Assembly: GCF_035621475.1 (NCBI RefSeq)
Contig: NZ_CP141799.1
Coordinates: forward strand, 2,468,501-2,532,500
Direction of reading: 5' to 3'
Source: Pseudomonas paeninsulae
Lineage (GTDB): Bacteria > Pseudomonadota > Gammaproteobacteria > Pseudomonadales > Pseudomonadaceae
Length of the DNA stretch: 64,000 nucleotides
The notes below the pieces were generated by a model. It saw only the letters and a program-made list of their open reading frames with translations, was not told the DNA's origin and did not search any database. How positions within the stretch are numbered: the first letter of the stretch is position 1; the number at the start of each line of letters is the position of its first letter. A program made the translations under genes and the position numbers. This document shows positions 52,237 through 61,088 of this stretch, piece by piece.

Positions 52237-52585
52237 AGGGCGGCGCATTTCTGCATTGGCTGCACTTTTAAAGCATTAATATTGCTCAACAGGAGCAATA
52301 ACATTCATTAGAGATAACTTAACACCCCCCTCACAATGCGTAGGCACTCATGCCTACGCGCCATCGTCTGTTGCGCCAATCCGACCGAGTTCTTCAAAGC
52401 GGCTGCGTATACGTGCGCTATGTCTGCTTGCTGGCGGTCGTGATTGCTCTCGCAAACACGCTGAATCCAGTGCCAAGCCATCTTGCTTCGACTGTCTGCA
52501 GCGATTGGTTCCAGCCTTGCCCTGTACTGGGCTTATGGCCTGCGTAGGATTCGCTATTGCAGTCCCCCAATGCCAAGCAGGAATA
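52237..52585. other. SDR-HPP gap with an inverted repeat
   Basis: ATTGCTC-AACAG-GAGCAAT (52281-52299) is a perfect 7-bp inverted repeat in an AT-rich stretch, a possible operator or hairpin. No gene is supported; the frame that runs into the HPP gene from 52505 lacks a good start. Confidence 0.45.
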
Positions 52586-53722
52586 ATGCAAGAACAGCTT
52601 CTCGACTGGTTCAAGTCTTTCGCCCCCGCACCGCTCAATGCCCGCGCCCAGGAATGGATGCGCGTCGCCATCGGTATCGCGCTCGGCATGTCGCTGTGCG
52701 TTTCGATCGGCGTCTGGTTGTTCGGTGCGCCGATCACCTTGCATATCGCTGCGCCTATCGCAGCCTCCGCCGTATTGCTGTTCGGCGCCTCATCCAGTCC
52801 GTTCGCTCAGCCATGGTCGGTCCTGGCGGGCAATATGTGCGCCGCCCTGATCGGCATCAGCCTGGGCTTGAGTGCGCTGGATGGTGTGACTGCGACTGTG
52901 CTGGCCGCCAGCCTCTCGCTCTTCTGCCTATTTGCCTTGCGCTGCCTGCACCCACCAAGCTGTGCGTTGGCCGTGTTGGCCGCCAGTGGTGGTCTTGGGG
53001 TCGACATGGGCTACGCCGTGCTCTATCCGGTGGCACTCAACTCGCTGTTGCTGGTGGCGGTAGCGTTGATCTACAACAACCTGACCGGCCACACCTACCC
53101 GAAACCTCGCCGATCCGGGGAGAACCGCCATCACACTCGCGATCCATTACCGGGCGAGCGCCTGAGCTTCAGCCGCGACGACATGGATCGGGCCCTCGAG
53201 GAGTTCGGCGAATATGTTGACGTCACCCGTGACGATCTCGAACGGCTGATCAAACAAACCGAAAAACATGCCTTGCGCCGCAGCATGGGCGAGATCAGTG
53301 CGGCCGATATCATGTCGCGCGATCTCTATTCGGCGGCGCCGGAGAGCTTTATCGAACAGGCTTGGCAGACCCTGCGAGAACACCGCCTGCGTTCGCTGCC
53401 GGTAGTGGAGGAGGGCAGTGGCAAGCTGATCGGCATTGTCACCCTGGTCGATCTGCTCAAACAGTTTCAGCCCAGTCAGGCGCGGGTCAATTTCGGCCAA
53501 CTGAAGTACCTGCGCGGAACCAAGCTGCGCTCGATCATGAGTGCGCCTGTGGTTGCTGTGCAACAAGACGTTCATATGGTCGAACTGGTGTTCCTGCTCT
53601 CCGACCGCGGCCTGCACTGCTTGCCGGTGGTAGACGAGCACGAGCGGCTGGTGGGCATGATCACCCAGACCGATCTGATCGCGGCGCTATACCGCAACTG
53701 GCTCAAGCAGCTGCCGGATTGA
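52586..53722 (+). CDS. HPP-family membrane protein with C-terminal CBS pair
   Basis: A 378-residue inner-membrane protein. The N-terminal 170 residues hold five or six helices with the family motif HPP (122-124 in RCLHPPSCALAVLAASGG). After a charged linker (about 175-240) two CBS domains follow (about 235-300, ADIMSRDLYSAAP; and 315-375, LRSIMSAPVVAV), which would sense a nucleotide. HPP proteins include a plant chloroplast nitrite transporter, so nitrite transport fits this gene neighbourhood; this is an inference. AGGA stands upstream of the ATG at 52586, which is preferred to 52505. Confidence 0.88.
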   Translation: MQEQLLDWFKSFAPAPLNARAQEWMRVAIGIALGMSLCVSIGVWLFGAPITLHIAAPIAASAVLLFGASSSPFAQPWSVLAGNMCAALIGISLGLSALDGVTATVLAASLSLFCLFALRCLHPPSCALAVLAASGGLGVDMGYAVLYPVALNSLLLVAVALIYNNLTGHTYPKPRRSGENRHHTRDPLPGERLSFSRDDMDRALEEFGEYVDVTRDDLERLIKQTEKHALRRSMGEISAADIMSRDLYSAAPESFIEQAWQTLREHRLRSLPVVEEGSGKLIGIVTLVDLLKQFQPSQARVNFGQLKYLRGTKLRSIMSAPVVAVQQDVHMVELVFLLSDRGLHCLPVVDEHERLVGMITQTDLIAALYRNWLKQLPD

Positions 53723-53779
53723 GTCGTTCCTGGCTAGTTGTCGCGTCAGGGCTGGTGTGGCGGACTGCGCCATGGCGCT

Positions 53780-54640
53780 TCAAATATCGTAATCCCAGCG
53801 TGACCAGTCGAAGTCGTCCTGAGCCACTTCGCGCACCAGTTGCAGAGCACTGCGCAGGGCTGGATTGTCGGCCGCTCGGGGATAAACCAGATAGATCGGG
53901 TAGGAGAACTCCGGCGCCATTTCCACTCGTTTGAGGGTGCCTTCATCGATATGGCGCTGCACTACGCGGGTGCGGAAGTAACCGCGCCCGCCACATTGCA
54001 GCAGGTACTGCAGAGCGAGTGGCCCGAGATCGAAGGAGAGGGTGGTGCGGGTGTGTTCCGGCAGGGCATTGTCGTGCAGTTGGCGAAACGTCGGTCCCCA
54101 GTCGACATACATATAGGGCTCGGGGTTATGGGTCTGTACCACCTGGATCAACTTTTCCTCGAGCAATTGCTCAACCTGCAGGTTCGGCCAATATTCCGGC
54201 TGGTGGACCAATGCCGCGTCGAGCACGCCAAGGTCGAGTTGTTGCTGGAGCAGGCTGCCACTGGTTACTACACTGCGCACCGCATGTGCGGGTAGAACCT
54301 GGTGCAGACGCTGCACCCAAGCCAGCATCAGCGGGTTGCACAGACTTATCTCCGCGCCCAGGGTGAGCAGGTCGCCGGAGCCGCGTGGCAAAGGCAGATC
54401 CCGCCGCGCCGCTTCCCAGGTCTGCACCAACTGTGTCGCATAGGCGACAAAACGCTCGCCATCCGCAGTCAGCCGTGCCCCGGCGCGGTTGCGCACGAAC
54501 AGCCGGCAGCTGAGTTGGTTTTCCAGGTTATGAATTCGCGCTGTCACCGCTGTCTGGGTGATATGCAGGCGCTCTGCGGTGGCGATGAAGCTGCCGCTGC
54601 GCATGATATCCAAGAAGGTGCGGGCGAGATCGATGTCCAT
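53780..54640 (-). CDS. LysR-family transcriptional regulator
   Basis: A 286-residue regulator. The winged helix-turn-helix is at about 1-60 (ARTFLDIMRSGSFIATAERLHITQTAVTARI, split here by its turn), then a linker helix and a ligand-binding domain with two lobes (about 90-280). The ATG at 54640 gives the standard start; a TTG at 54658 is possible. Targets are unknown; it lies between the convergent HPP gene and nirM and could control either. The inducer cannot be predicted. Confidence 0.9.
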   Translation of the reverse strand: MDIDLARTFLDIMRSGSFIATAERLHITQTAVTARIHNLENQLSCRLFVRNRAGARLTADGERFVAYATQLVQTWEAARRDLPLPRGSGDLLTLGAEISLCNPLMLAWVQRLHQVLPAHAVRSVVTSGSLLQQQLDLGVLDAALVHQPEYWPNLQVEQLLEEKLIQVVQTHNPEPYMYVDWGPTFRQLHDNALPEHTRTTLSFDLGPLALQYLLQCGGRGYFRTRVVQRHIDEGTLKRVEMAPEFSYPIYLVYPRAADNPALRSALQLVREVAQDDFDWSRWDYDI

Positions 54641-54822
54641 TGCGTTGCTTCGCTTCAATTAAATTGATGTGAAGTCGCAGTGTATTTCATCTGGTGCAGA
54701 TTTAGAGGGTGCACGCCCGCCGCGTGCAGTAGGCGGCTATCGAGTTGGAGTAGGACGCCATCGTGCTTTCGCCCAAAGCGCTGGGCTTGGTGAACAGCGC
54801 AATGACGTCCTCTAGGAGCCGG

Positions 54823-55146
54823 TTACTTGAGGCTCAGCACCCATTCGGCGAGGACCTTGGCTTCTTCGTCGGTGACCGGGTTGGCCGGCATCGGCATCGG
54901 GCCCCAAGCACCCTGGGTGCCATCCTTGATCCGGCCGGCCAGCAGCTCGACGGCGCCTTCGGTGTCGGCGTACTTGGCGGCGACGTCTTTCAGCGCGGGG
55001 CCGACCAGCTTCATGTCGACGCTATGGCATGCCGCGCAGGGCTTGCTCTTGAACAGTGCTTCGCCGGCTGCGGGGTCAGCCGCCAGGGCAGATTGCATAC
55101 TCAGCGCAGCACCCAGGGCCAACAGCGGAATCAGAAACTTCTTCAT
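54823..55146 (-). CDS. nirM: Cytochrome c551 NirM
   Basis: Periplasmic monoheme cytochrome of 107 residues donating electrons to cytochrome cd1 nitrite reductase. The signal peptide covers residues 1-22 (ending SALA-A), CAACH is at 37-41 and the Met ligand is in PMPANPV near the C-terminal end; length and pattern match Pseudomonas cytochrome c551. It has its own perfect Anr/Dnr box. It lies downstream of nirN rather than between nirB and nirC, which is the P. stutzeri place. Confidence 0.95.
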   Translation of the reverse strand: MKKFLIPLLALGAALSMQSALAADPAAGEALFKSKPCAACHSVDMKLVGPALKDVAAKYADTEGAVELLAGRIKDGTQGAWGPMPMPANPVTDEEAKVLAEWVLSLK

Positions 55147-55342
55147 GGTATTTCCTCAAGGCGAGTGACGCAGGAGATATGCAACCTGCGTCGATTGGGC
55201 TAGGTAAACGTTGTACCTAGGCCGTGATAGTGATGCGTTGCGGGGCCAGCTTTGGCCCGAGTCAGCTTATGGTGACAAACATTGGTGCAATGGCAGTCTG
55301 CTGCAAACGGTTCAAGCATAGTTTGGGGGCGCTTTTTATTGC

Positions 55343-55356
55343 TTGATCTCAATCAA
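55343..55356 (-). promoter_or_regulatory. Perfect Anr/Dnr box of nirM
   Basis: TTGAT-CTCA-ATCAA matches the consensus at all ten positions. On the minus strand TATGCT (55320-55315) is at the -10 place, so transcription should start near 55308 and run into nirM. Confidence 0.85.
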
Positions 55357-55494
55357 TAGATGCGCCTGCCACTATGCGCCTCCGCACCGCAGCGGTTCAA
55401 TGCGGCTTATCATCTCAGACAACAGCGACCGGATAGAGTGCGATCTTGAAATGGGCTGCGGGCCAACTATAGCAGTCACCCTGGCCGGTCTCAC

Positions 55495-56997
55495 TCAGTG
55501 CGAGGTGCCCTCGGCGAATTCGATCTTGTTGCCGACGTTGTACTTGCCCGAGGGTTTGTTCATCGGGATGCGTTTGATCTCCTCCAGAGTCTTGCTGTCG
55601 TAGATGATCAAGGCGCCGTCGCGATCCCAGACGCTGAGCAGCACGTAGCGGCCGTCCCGGGTGAACTCGACATGGGCGGCGTTCTTGCCGGGCATTGGCC
55701 GCAGGGTATGAGCGATCTTCAGGGTCTGCTTGTCGATCAGGTGCACCGCATCGTTGTTCGGGCCGAAGAATACGTCGGTCCAGGCGTAGGCGGAATTGAC
55801 GTGGCTGCGCATGAAGAAGCCCGGTCCCTCGGTGGGAATTTCCTTGATCAGCTTCCAGGTCTGTAGGTCGAGCACCGAGATCAGCCCCTGACTGACGTTC
55901 GGTGTGGCGAACACCCATTTGTCGTCGCGCTTCCAGTAGATGCCCGAACCCAGGTGTGGCATGCCGGGCAGGGCAATGTCGATGACCGCCGCGCCGCTAT
56001 CGAGGTCGATCACCTGGCCGCCCTTGGCTTTGCGCGAGGTGGCCAGGAGGTGGCGATAGTCCGGGGTGAAGGAGAAGTCGTCGAGTACGTCGCGGGTCTG
56101 GATGCGTCGCGGGATAAAGGTCGGCTCGCCGGCGTAGGACAGTTCCCAGACCTCCTGCACGTCCTTGAGTGCGACCACGAAGCTGTCGCGTGGTGGTGCG
56201 GTGTACACGGCGCTGACCCGCGACGGAGTGCCGTCCTGACCAAGCGTCGGGATATGTTTGACCAGCGACAGGTCGCGGGCATCCAGCAGCACCAGGTTGC
56301 CGGGCAGGTAGTTGCCCACCAACACCCAGCGGCCGTCGTTGCTCACCGCCAGGTTGCGGGTGTTCAGCCCGGCGCGCACCTCGGCGATCAGCGTCAGGTT
56401 GTGCAGGTCGTAGAGGCTGACCCAGCCGTCGCGCGAGGCGAAGTAGACGAAGCGGCCGTCCGGCGAGAACTTCGGTCCGCCATGCAGGGCGAAATGCGAG
56501 GGAAAGCGGGTCAGCGGCTCGAAGCGGTCGCCGTCGAGGATAGTCACATGGTGGTCACCAGCCTCTACCACCACGAACAGATTCAATGGGTCGGCGCCGT
56601 GCTGCGGGGTGCTCGGCAAGGTGTCGAGATTCGCGAGCAGGCGGTGGCTGGCGCGAATGTCGCTGTCGCTCCAGTTCGGCGCTGTGCTGGCCGGCTGGTA
56701 GAGGTAGCTGACCAGGTTGTCGATCTGCGCCGTGTCGAGAACATCGGCATAGGCGGCCATCTGGCTGGCCGGGCGACCATTACGGATCACCTCGCGGACC
56801 TCATTCGGTTTGATCCGCCCAAGGCTTTCCGGCAGTAACGCCGGTCCGGCACCGCCGAAACGGTTGGCGCCATGGCAGCTCTGGCAATGCTGTGTATAGA
56901 GCCGCCCGGCCTGCTCCAGGGCAGCCGCGCTGGGCGCCTCTTGTGCCGCGGCCTGGAATGAGCCGGCCAGCAGCAGGGCGAGCGCAATCAGTCGCAT
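55495..56997 (-). CDS. nirN: Dihydro-heme d1 dehydrogenase NirN (cytochrome c/d1 domain)
   Basis: Periplasmic protein of 500 residues that completes heme d1 by forming its acrylate double bond. A signal peptide of about 19 residues precedes a cytochrome c domain (CQSCH near 38-42) and an eight-bladed propeller of the cytochrome cd1 type (about 135-500; HYMRSHVNS-type FMRSHVNSAYAWTD is visible). NirS would show a longer N-terminus and a different active-site set; position as last gene of the nir operon also says NirN. It overlaps nirE by ten bases. Confidence 0.93.
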   Translation of the reverse strand: MRLIALALLLAGSFQAAAQEAPSAAALEQAGRLYTQHCQSCHGANRFGGAGPALLPESLGRIKPNEVREVIRNGRPASQMAAYADVLDTAQIDNLVSYLYQPASTAPNWSDSDIRASHRLLANLDTLPSTPQHGADPLNLFVVVEAGDHHVTILDGDRFEPLTRFPSHFALHGGPKFSPDGRFVYFASRDGWVSLYDLHNLTLIAEVRAGLNTRNLAVSNDGRWVLVGNYLPGNLVLLDARDLSLVKHIPTLGQDGTPSRVSAVYTAPPRDSFVVALKDVQEVWELSYAGEPTFIPRRIQTRDVLDDFSFTPDYRHLLATSRKAKGGQVIDLDSGAAVIDIALPGMPHLGSGIYWKRDDKWVFATPNVSQGLISVLDLQTWKLIKEIPTEGPGFFMRSHVNSAYAWTDVFFGPNNDAVHLIDKQTLKIAHTLRPMPGKNAAHVEFTRDGRYVLLSVWDRDGALIIYDSKTLEEIKRIPMNKPSGKYNVGNKIEFAEGTSH

Positions 56998-57833
56998 ACA
57001 ACCTCCGCCATTCTGCTCTGGTGGGACGGTGCGGCGCGCAGGCGTGCCGGGTATTCGATGCGCTGCTCGGCGAACAGGCCGACTACCTGGCCGATCACCG
57101 TCAGCGTCGGTGGGGTCAGTTGGTTGTCGAGGGCCATCGCCGGCAATTGCTGCAGGGTACCGCGCACCACTTGCTGGTCGGGCCGGGTGCCGTTGCCAAT
57201 CAATGCCGCCGGGGTGTCACCGGGTAGGCCGGCGCCTATCAGGTTGCTGGAGATTGCCCCGAGGCTGGCCAGCCCCATGTAGAACACCAGGGTCTGGCCA
57301 CTGTCGGCCAGGCTACTCCAGGGCAAGTTCAGCTCACCGTCCTGCTGCAGGTGACCGGTGATGAACTGGCAGGAGTGGGCCAGGTCGCGGTGCGTCAGCG
57401 GGATGCCGGCATAGGCGGTGCAACCGGCGGCGGCGGTAATGCCGGGCACCACCTGACAGTTGATGCCGCGTTCGAGGAGGAACTCCAGTTCCTCGGCACC
57501 GCGACCAAAGATGAAGGGGTCGCCACCTTTCAGGCGCAGCACCCGCAAATGCTGCGAGGCCAGATCGGCGAGCAACTGGTTGATTTCTGGTTGCGGCAGG
57601 CTGTGACAACCGCTGGCCTTGCCGACGTAATGGGTCTGGCAGCTGCCGGGTAGCAATTCCAACAGCGCGGGGCTGACCAGACGGTCGTAGACCACGGCGT
57701 CGGCTTGTTGCAGCAGGCTCCAGGCGCGCAGGGTAAGGAGGCCCGGATCGCCGGGGCCGGCGCCGACCAACGCGACTTCGCCAGGGGCGAGGGTGGCGCA
57801 CAGCGAAGCGGGAAGTGTGATGGGCATATCCAT
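56988..57833 (-). CDS. nirE: Uroporphyrinogen-III C-methyltransferase NirE
   Basis: SAM-dependent methyltransferase of 281 residues making precorrin-2, the first step toward heme d1. Family motifs: VGAGPGDPGLLTLRA (about 23-37), DAVVYDRLVS, and GGDPFIFGRGAEE (about 103-115). It is the operon-dedicated copy; CysG or CobA would be elsewhere. A 67-base gap separates it from nirJ, and the stop overlaps nirN. Confidence 0.95.
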   Translation of the reverse strand: MDMPITLPASLCATLAPGEVALVGAGPGDPGLLTLRAWSLLQQADAVVYDRLVSPALLELLPGSCQTHYVGKASGCHSLPQPEINQLLADLASQHLRVLRLKGGDPFIFGRGAEELEFLLERGINCQVVPGITAAAGCTAYAGIPLTHRDLAHSCQFITGHLQQDGELNLPWSSLADSGQTLVFYMGLASLGAISSNLIGAGLPGDTPAALIGNGTRPDQQVVRGTLQQLPAMALDNQLTPPTLTVIGQVVGLFAEQRIEYPARLRAAPSHQSRMAEVVCD

Positions 57834-57900
57834 GCGAACTCCTGGAATTATCGTCTGATAGAGCTGGGTGACGCTTCTGACCGGGGGCTTCGACAGCTGC

Positions 57901-59088
57901 TCAAAGCGTCACGCTGTCGATGTGGTGCACGGGTTGCAGGCCGATTTCCTTGTCGCTCAGGTAGCAGCCGGGGTCTTCGCCCCACAGGTCGCCTTCGGCC
58001 CAGGCGCGGGTGCGAGTGTTGCCGTTGCAGATCGACAGCCAGCTGCACTGGGCGCAGCGTCCGGTGACCGCTCGCGGGTGTTGGCGCAGTTGCGTGAGCA
58101 AGGGCTGTGGCTGATCCAGCCAGATTTCGCGGAAGGATTGCCGGCGTACGTTGCCGACGCTGTGCTGCCACCAGTAGGTGTCCGGGTGCACGTCGCCGAT
58201 GTTGTCGATATTGGCGATGCCGCTGCCGGAAGCGTTGCCGCCCCAGGCCCGGAGCATGCCTTCGAGGCGTTCGCGGTGTTGTGGCAGGTGCGTCTCGACC
58301 CATTGCAGCAGCAGCACGGCGTCGGCGTCGTTGTTGCCGCTGACGAAGTCGGTCTCGCGGCCGTTCTGCACATCGTCCCAGGCCTGGGCGAACAATTGCT
58401 GCATGGCGTCGCGGGTCATCTGGTGATGGGCATCGGCCTTGCGACTGCGACTGCGCTTGCCGCGCCCGCTGTAGTTGAGGTGCGAGAGGTAGAACTTCTG
58501 CACGTCGTGCTCGCGCATCAGGGCCAGCAGTGCCGGCAGTTGCGGGTAGCTGTGCTGGGTCAGGGTGGTGCGCAGGCCGACGCGAATGTCGTGCTGGCGA
58601 CACAGGTCGACGGCGCGCAGGGAGGCGGCGAAGCTGCCCTTGAGCTGGCGCCATTCATCATGCACGGCCTCCAGGCCGTCGATGCTGATGCCGACGTAGT
58701 CGAAGCGCGCGGCGGCGATCTGTTCGATGTTGCTCTCGTCGATCAGCGTGCCATTGGTGGACAAGGCGACGAAGAAGCCTCGGTCGCGGGCGTACTCGGC
58801 GAGTTGGAAGATGTCCTCGCGCAGCAAGGGTTCGCCGCCGGAAAGGATCAGCACACGCACCCCGGCGTCATGCAGGTCGTCGATCACCCGCAGGGCTTCG
58901 GTGGTGTCCAGTTCGTCGCGGAACGCGCTGTCGGCGGAGGTGGCGTAGCAGTGTTTGCAGGTCAGGTTGCAGCGCCGCAGCAGGTTCCAGATCACCACCG
59001 GCGGACGGGCCAGACCGGTGCCGCGGGCACCGAGCACGGGGGCGTTCGGTTCGGTCAGGGCACGCAGGTAATGGCTGATTCTCAACAT
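57901..59088 (-). CDS. nirJ: Heme d1 biosynthesis radical SAM protein NirJ
   Basis: Radical SAM enzyme of 395 residues that replaces two propionate side chains by oxo groups in heme d1 synthesis. The cluster motif CNLTCKHC is at 40-47, the glycine-rich SGGEPLL near 88, and a second (SPASM-type) Cys region CAQCSWLSIC near 345. AGGAAT-like weak ribosome site precedes the ATG. It lies 75 bases after the nirH stop and 67 before nirE. Confidence 0.95.
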   Translation of the reverse strand: MLRISHYLRALTEPNAPVLGARGTGLARPPVVIWNLLRRCNLTCKHCYATSADSAFRDELDTTEALRVIDDLHDAGVRVLILSGGEPLLREDIFQLAEYARDRGFFVALSTNGTLIDESNIEQIAAARFDYVGISIDGLEAVHDEWRQLKGSFAASLRAVDLCRQHDIRVGLRTTLTQHSYPQLPALLALMREHDVQKFYLSHLNYSGRGKRSRSRKADAHHQMTRDAMQQLFAQAWDDVQNGRETDFVSGNNDADAVLLLQWVETHLPQHRERLEGMLRAWGGNASGSGIANIDNIGDVHPDTYWWQHSVGNVRRQSFREIWLDQPQPLLTQLRQHPRAVTGRCAQCSWLSICNGNTRTRAWAEGDLWGEDPGCYLSDKEIGLQPVHHIDSVTL

Positions 59089-59163
59089 GAGCGATATTCC
59101 TCGAAGAACGCAGCGCTCCCAGTGGGCGCATCACGCATGGCGCGTGGATCTAGGGTTGCAGCA

Positions 59164-59706
59164 TCACCGAGGGAGAATTGCCGCTCCTTGATCGGAAACA
59201 ATAAAGCGCGGCGAGGTGCCCAGGCGCAGGCCGGTTTTTTTCAGGATGCGACTGCTGACCAGCATCTCGTCGGCGCGGCAGGCAGCGCCGAGCAAGGTGC
59301 GGATCTGTTCGCGGTAGGCATCGATCTGTTCGGCGCTGCGGCCATGCACCATGGCGAACAGGTTGTAGTGCCAGTCCTCACGACGCGGGCGGCGGTAGCA
59401 ATGGCTGACGAACGCCTGGGCGCCGATCAGCGGGCCGAGGCGGGCGATCTCGCTGTCGTCCACGTCCCATACGGTCATGCCGTTGTGCCGATAACCCAGA
59501 CGATAGTGGTTGGGCACTGCGGCGATACGGCGGATAGCGCCATCGGCCTGCAGTCGTTGCAGCAGCGCCAGGGTCGCCTCGATGCTCAGCTGCAACTGTT
59601 CGGCGAGCCAGGCCCAGGGGTCTTCCAGTAGCGGCAGGCCGGCCTCGGTGAGTTCGACCAGGCGGCGAGTTAGCTGATCTTCAGACGGGGAAGTGCAAGC
59701 CGACAT
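59164..59706 (-). CDS. nirH: Siroheme decarboxylase subunit NirH
   Basis: AsnC/Lrp-like protein of 180 residues, part of the NirDLGH complex that decarboxylates siroheme to didecarboxysiroheme. HTH region at about 10-60, and the typical FNLFAMVHG / HYNLF segment with a conserved His (YRRPRREDWHYNLF near 110). It starts within nirG (26-base overlap) with AAGGAGGAG upstream, so it is coupled. Confidence 0.92.
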   Translation of the reverse strand: MSACTSPSEDQLTRRLVELTEAGLPLLEDPWAWLAEQLQLSIEATLALLQRLQADGAIRRIAAVPNHYRLGYRHNGMTVWDVDDSEIARLGPLIGAQAFVSHCYRRPRREDWHYNLFAMVHGRSAEQIDAYREQIRTLLGAACRADEMLVSSRILKKTGLRLGTSPRFIVSDQGAAILPR

Positions 59707-60124
59707 GGTAGGTCTCCTCCTTGGGTAGGTTGAGCACCGTCAAGCCAGTCTCGCTTTCGATGCGTTGCAGGGTGTCGAGAATGCCCTGCGGCGTTGCGCA
59801 GCCGAGCACGAACCACATGTTCCAGGCGTGTTCGCGGCGGTAGTTGTGCGCCACTTCAGGCATGCCATTGAGCTGCTCGGCGACTTCGTCGAAGCGCTGT
59901 TCCGGCACGGACAAGGCGGCGAGGGTGAAGGCGCCGCCGAGTCGTTCGATGTCGAACATCGGCCCGAAGCGGCTCAGGGTGCCGTCGTCCAGCAGCGCTT
60001 GTACGCGCTTACGCAGGTGCTCGGCGTCGCTGTCCAGTTCATCGGCCAGTGCCTGCCAGGGGTGGCGCACCAGGGGCAGGCCGAGCTGCAGGCGATTGAG
60101 CAGGCGCCGGTCGAGCTCATCCAT
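59681..60124 (-). CDS. nirG: Siroheme decarboxylase subunit NirG
   Basis: Lrp-like protein of 147 residues. HTH start [18 protein letters not shown]; the region [16 protein letters not shown] (about 94-109) with His is the family active-site segment, as in NirD. Ends [13 protein letters not shown]. Stop is within nirH; start overlaps nirL by eight bases. Together with nirD, nirL and nirH it forms the four-gene decarboxylase set. Confidence 0.92.
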   Translation of the reverse strand: MDELDRRLLNRLQLGLPLVRHPWQALADELDSDAEHLRKRVQALLDDGTLSRFGPMFDIERLGGAFTLAALSVPEQRFDEVAEQLNGMPEVAHNYRREHAWNMWFVLGCATPQGILDTLQRIESETGLTVLNLPKEETYHVGLHFPV

Positions 60125-60632
60125 GGCGCACCGCTTCGGTTGCCGCGGGTGCGTAACGGCCGCCGCATTGTTTGAAGGCGCGGCTACTGAACAGCAGTTG
60201 ATGGGGCACCTCGCTCAGTTGCTGCTCGGCCAGCAGGCGCGCGATCTGCTGGCGCACCTGCTCGCGTTCGCGGCCATGCACCATGCAGAACAGGTTGTAG
60301 CGCCAATGCGGCAAACGCCGTGGGCGCTCGTAGCAGAGGTTGATGCCGGGTGCCTGACCGAGCCGCAGGCCGACGGCTTCGACCTGCTCGTCGGGAATGT
60401 CCATTACCAGCATGGCGTTGGCCAGAAAGCCCAGGGCGCGGTGTTTGAGCACCAGGCCGACGCGGCGAAACAGGCCATCCGCCTGCCACTGCTGCATCTG
60501 TTCGACTACCGCCGCTTCGTCGACGCCGATCTGTTCGGCGAGCACCTGGTAAGGGCGCGGCGCCAGCGGCAAGCCGGTTTCCAGCAGGCGGCGTAGGCAA
60601 ATAGCCTGAGCGGGGGATAGCGCGTGGTTCAT
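60117..60632 (-). CDS. nirL: Siroheme decarboxylase subunit NirL
   Basis: Lrp-like protein of 171 residues, most similar in build to NirH (segment [21 protein letters not shown] near 103-122, with conserved His; described in two parts [11 protein letters not shown] and [10 protein letters not shown]). HTH at about 8-60. It overlaps nirD by four bases (ATGA) and nirG by eight. Needed for heme d1 biosynthesis. Confidence 0.92.
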   Translation of the reverse strand: MNHALSPAQAICLRRLLETGLPLAPRPYQVLAEQIGVDEAAVVEQMQQWQADGLFRRVGLVLKHRALGFLANAMLVMDIPDEQVEAVGLRLGQAPGINLCYERPRRLPHWRYNLFCMVHGREREQVRQQIARLLAEQQLSEVPHQLLFSSRAFKQCGGRYAPAATEAVRHG

Positions 60633-61087
60633 GGTAGATCCACCAAGGGAAAACCCAGGTCGATGCGATAGGCGTTACGCATCGGCAGGTCGAGTGGGCG
60701 CAGGCCGGAATCGGCTTCGATCTCGTCGAGCAGCCGGTCGAGGTGTGCACGGTCCGGGCCGGTCAGCACGAACCACAGGTTGTAAGCATGCTCGCGCAGG
60801 TAGTTGTGATTGACTTCGGGGTAGCGGCTGATGCGTTCGGCCACTTGTTCCAGGCGCGCCTCCGGTACCGCCAGCGCGACCAGGGTACTGGCGCCGGCGC
60901 GGCTGTGGTCGAACACCGGGCCAATGCGCGACAGGCTGCCGGCCGCGCGCAGCCGTTCGAGGCAGGCGAGCACTTCGGCTTCCGCGCAACCGAGGGTGTC
61001 GGCCATGACCCGGTAAGGTTCGGCGCACAGCGGCATGCCATGCTGGAAGCGCTCGATCAAACGGCTGCTGAGCGGATCGATGTTCAT
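60629..61087 (-). CDS. nirD: Siroheme decarboxylase subunit NirD
   Basis: Lrp-like protein of 152 residues, first of the four decarboxylase subunits. HTH at about 5-55; active-site segment [13 protein letters not shown] (about 95-107) shares its His with NirG. The start lies one base after the nirF stop; the stop overlaps nirL by four bases. It is not to be confused with the small subunit of the assimilatory nitrite reductase, which has the same symbol. Confidence 0.92.
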   Translation of the reverse strand: MNIDPLSSRLIERFQHGMPLCAEPYRVMADTLGCAEAEVLACLERLRAAGSLSRIGPVFDHSRAGASTLVALAVPEARLEQVAERISRYPEVNHNYLREHAYNLWFVLTGPDRAHLDRLLDEIEADSGLRPLDLPMRNAYRIDLGFPLVDLP

Positions 61088-61088
61088 C

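Noticed and set aside
55495..56997. Could this be nirS?
   Set aside because: N-terminus is short, the position is last in the heme d1 operon and the length (500) fits NirN; nirS is expected upstream of nirT, outside the window.
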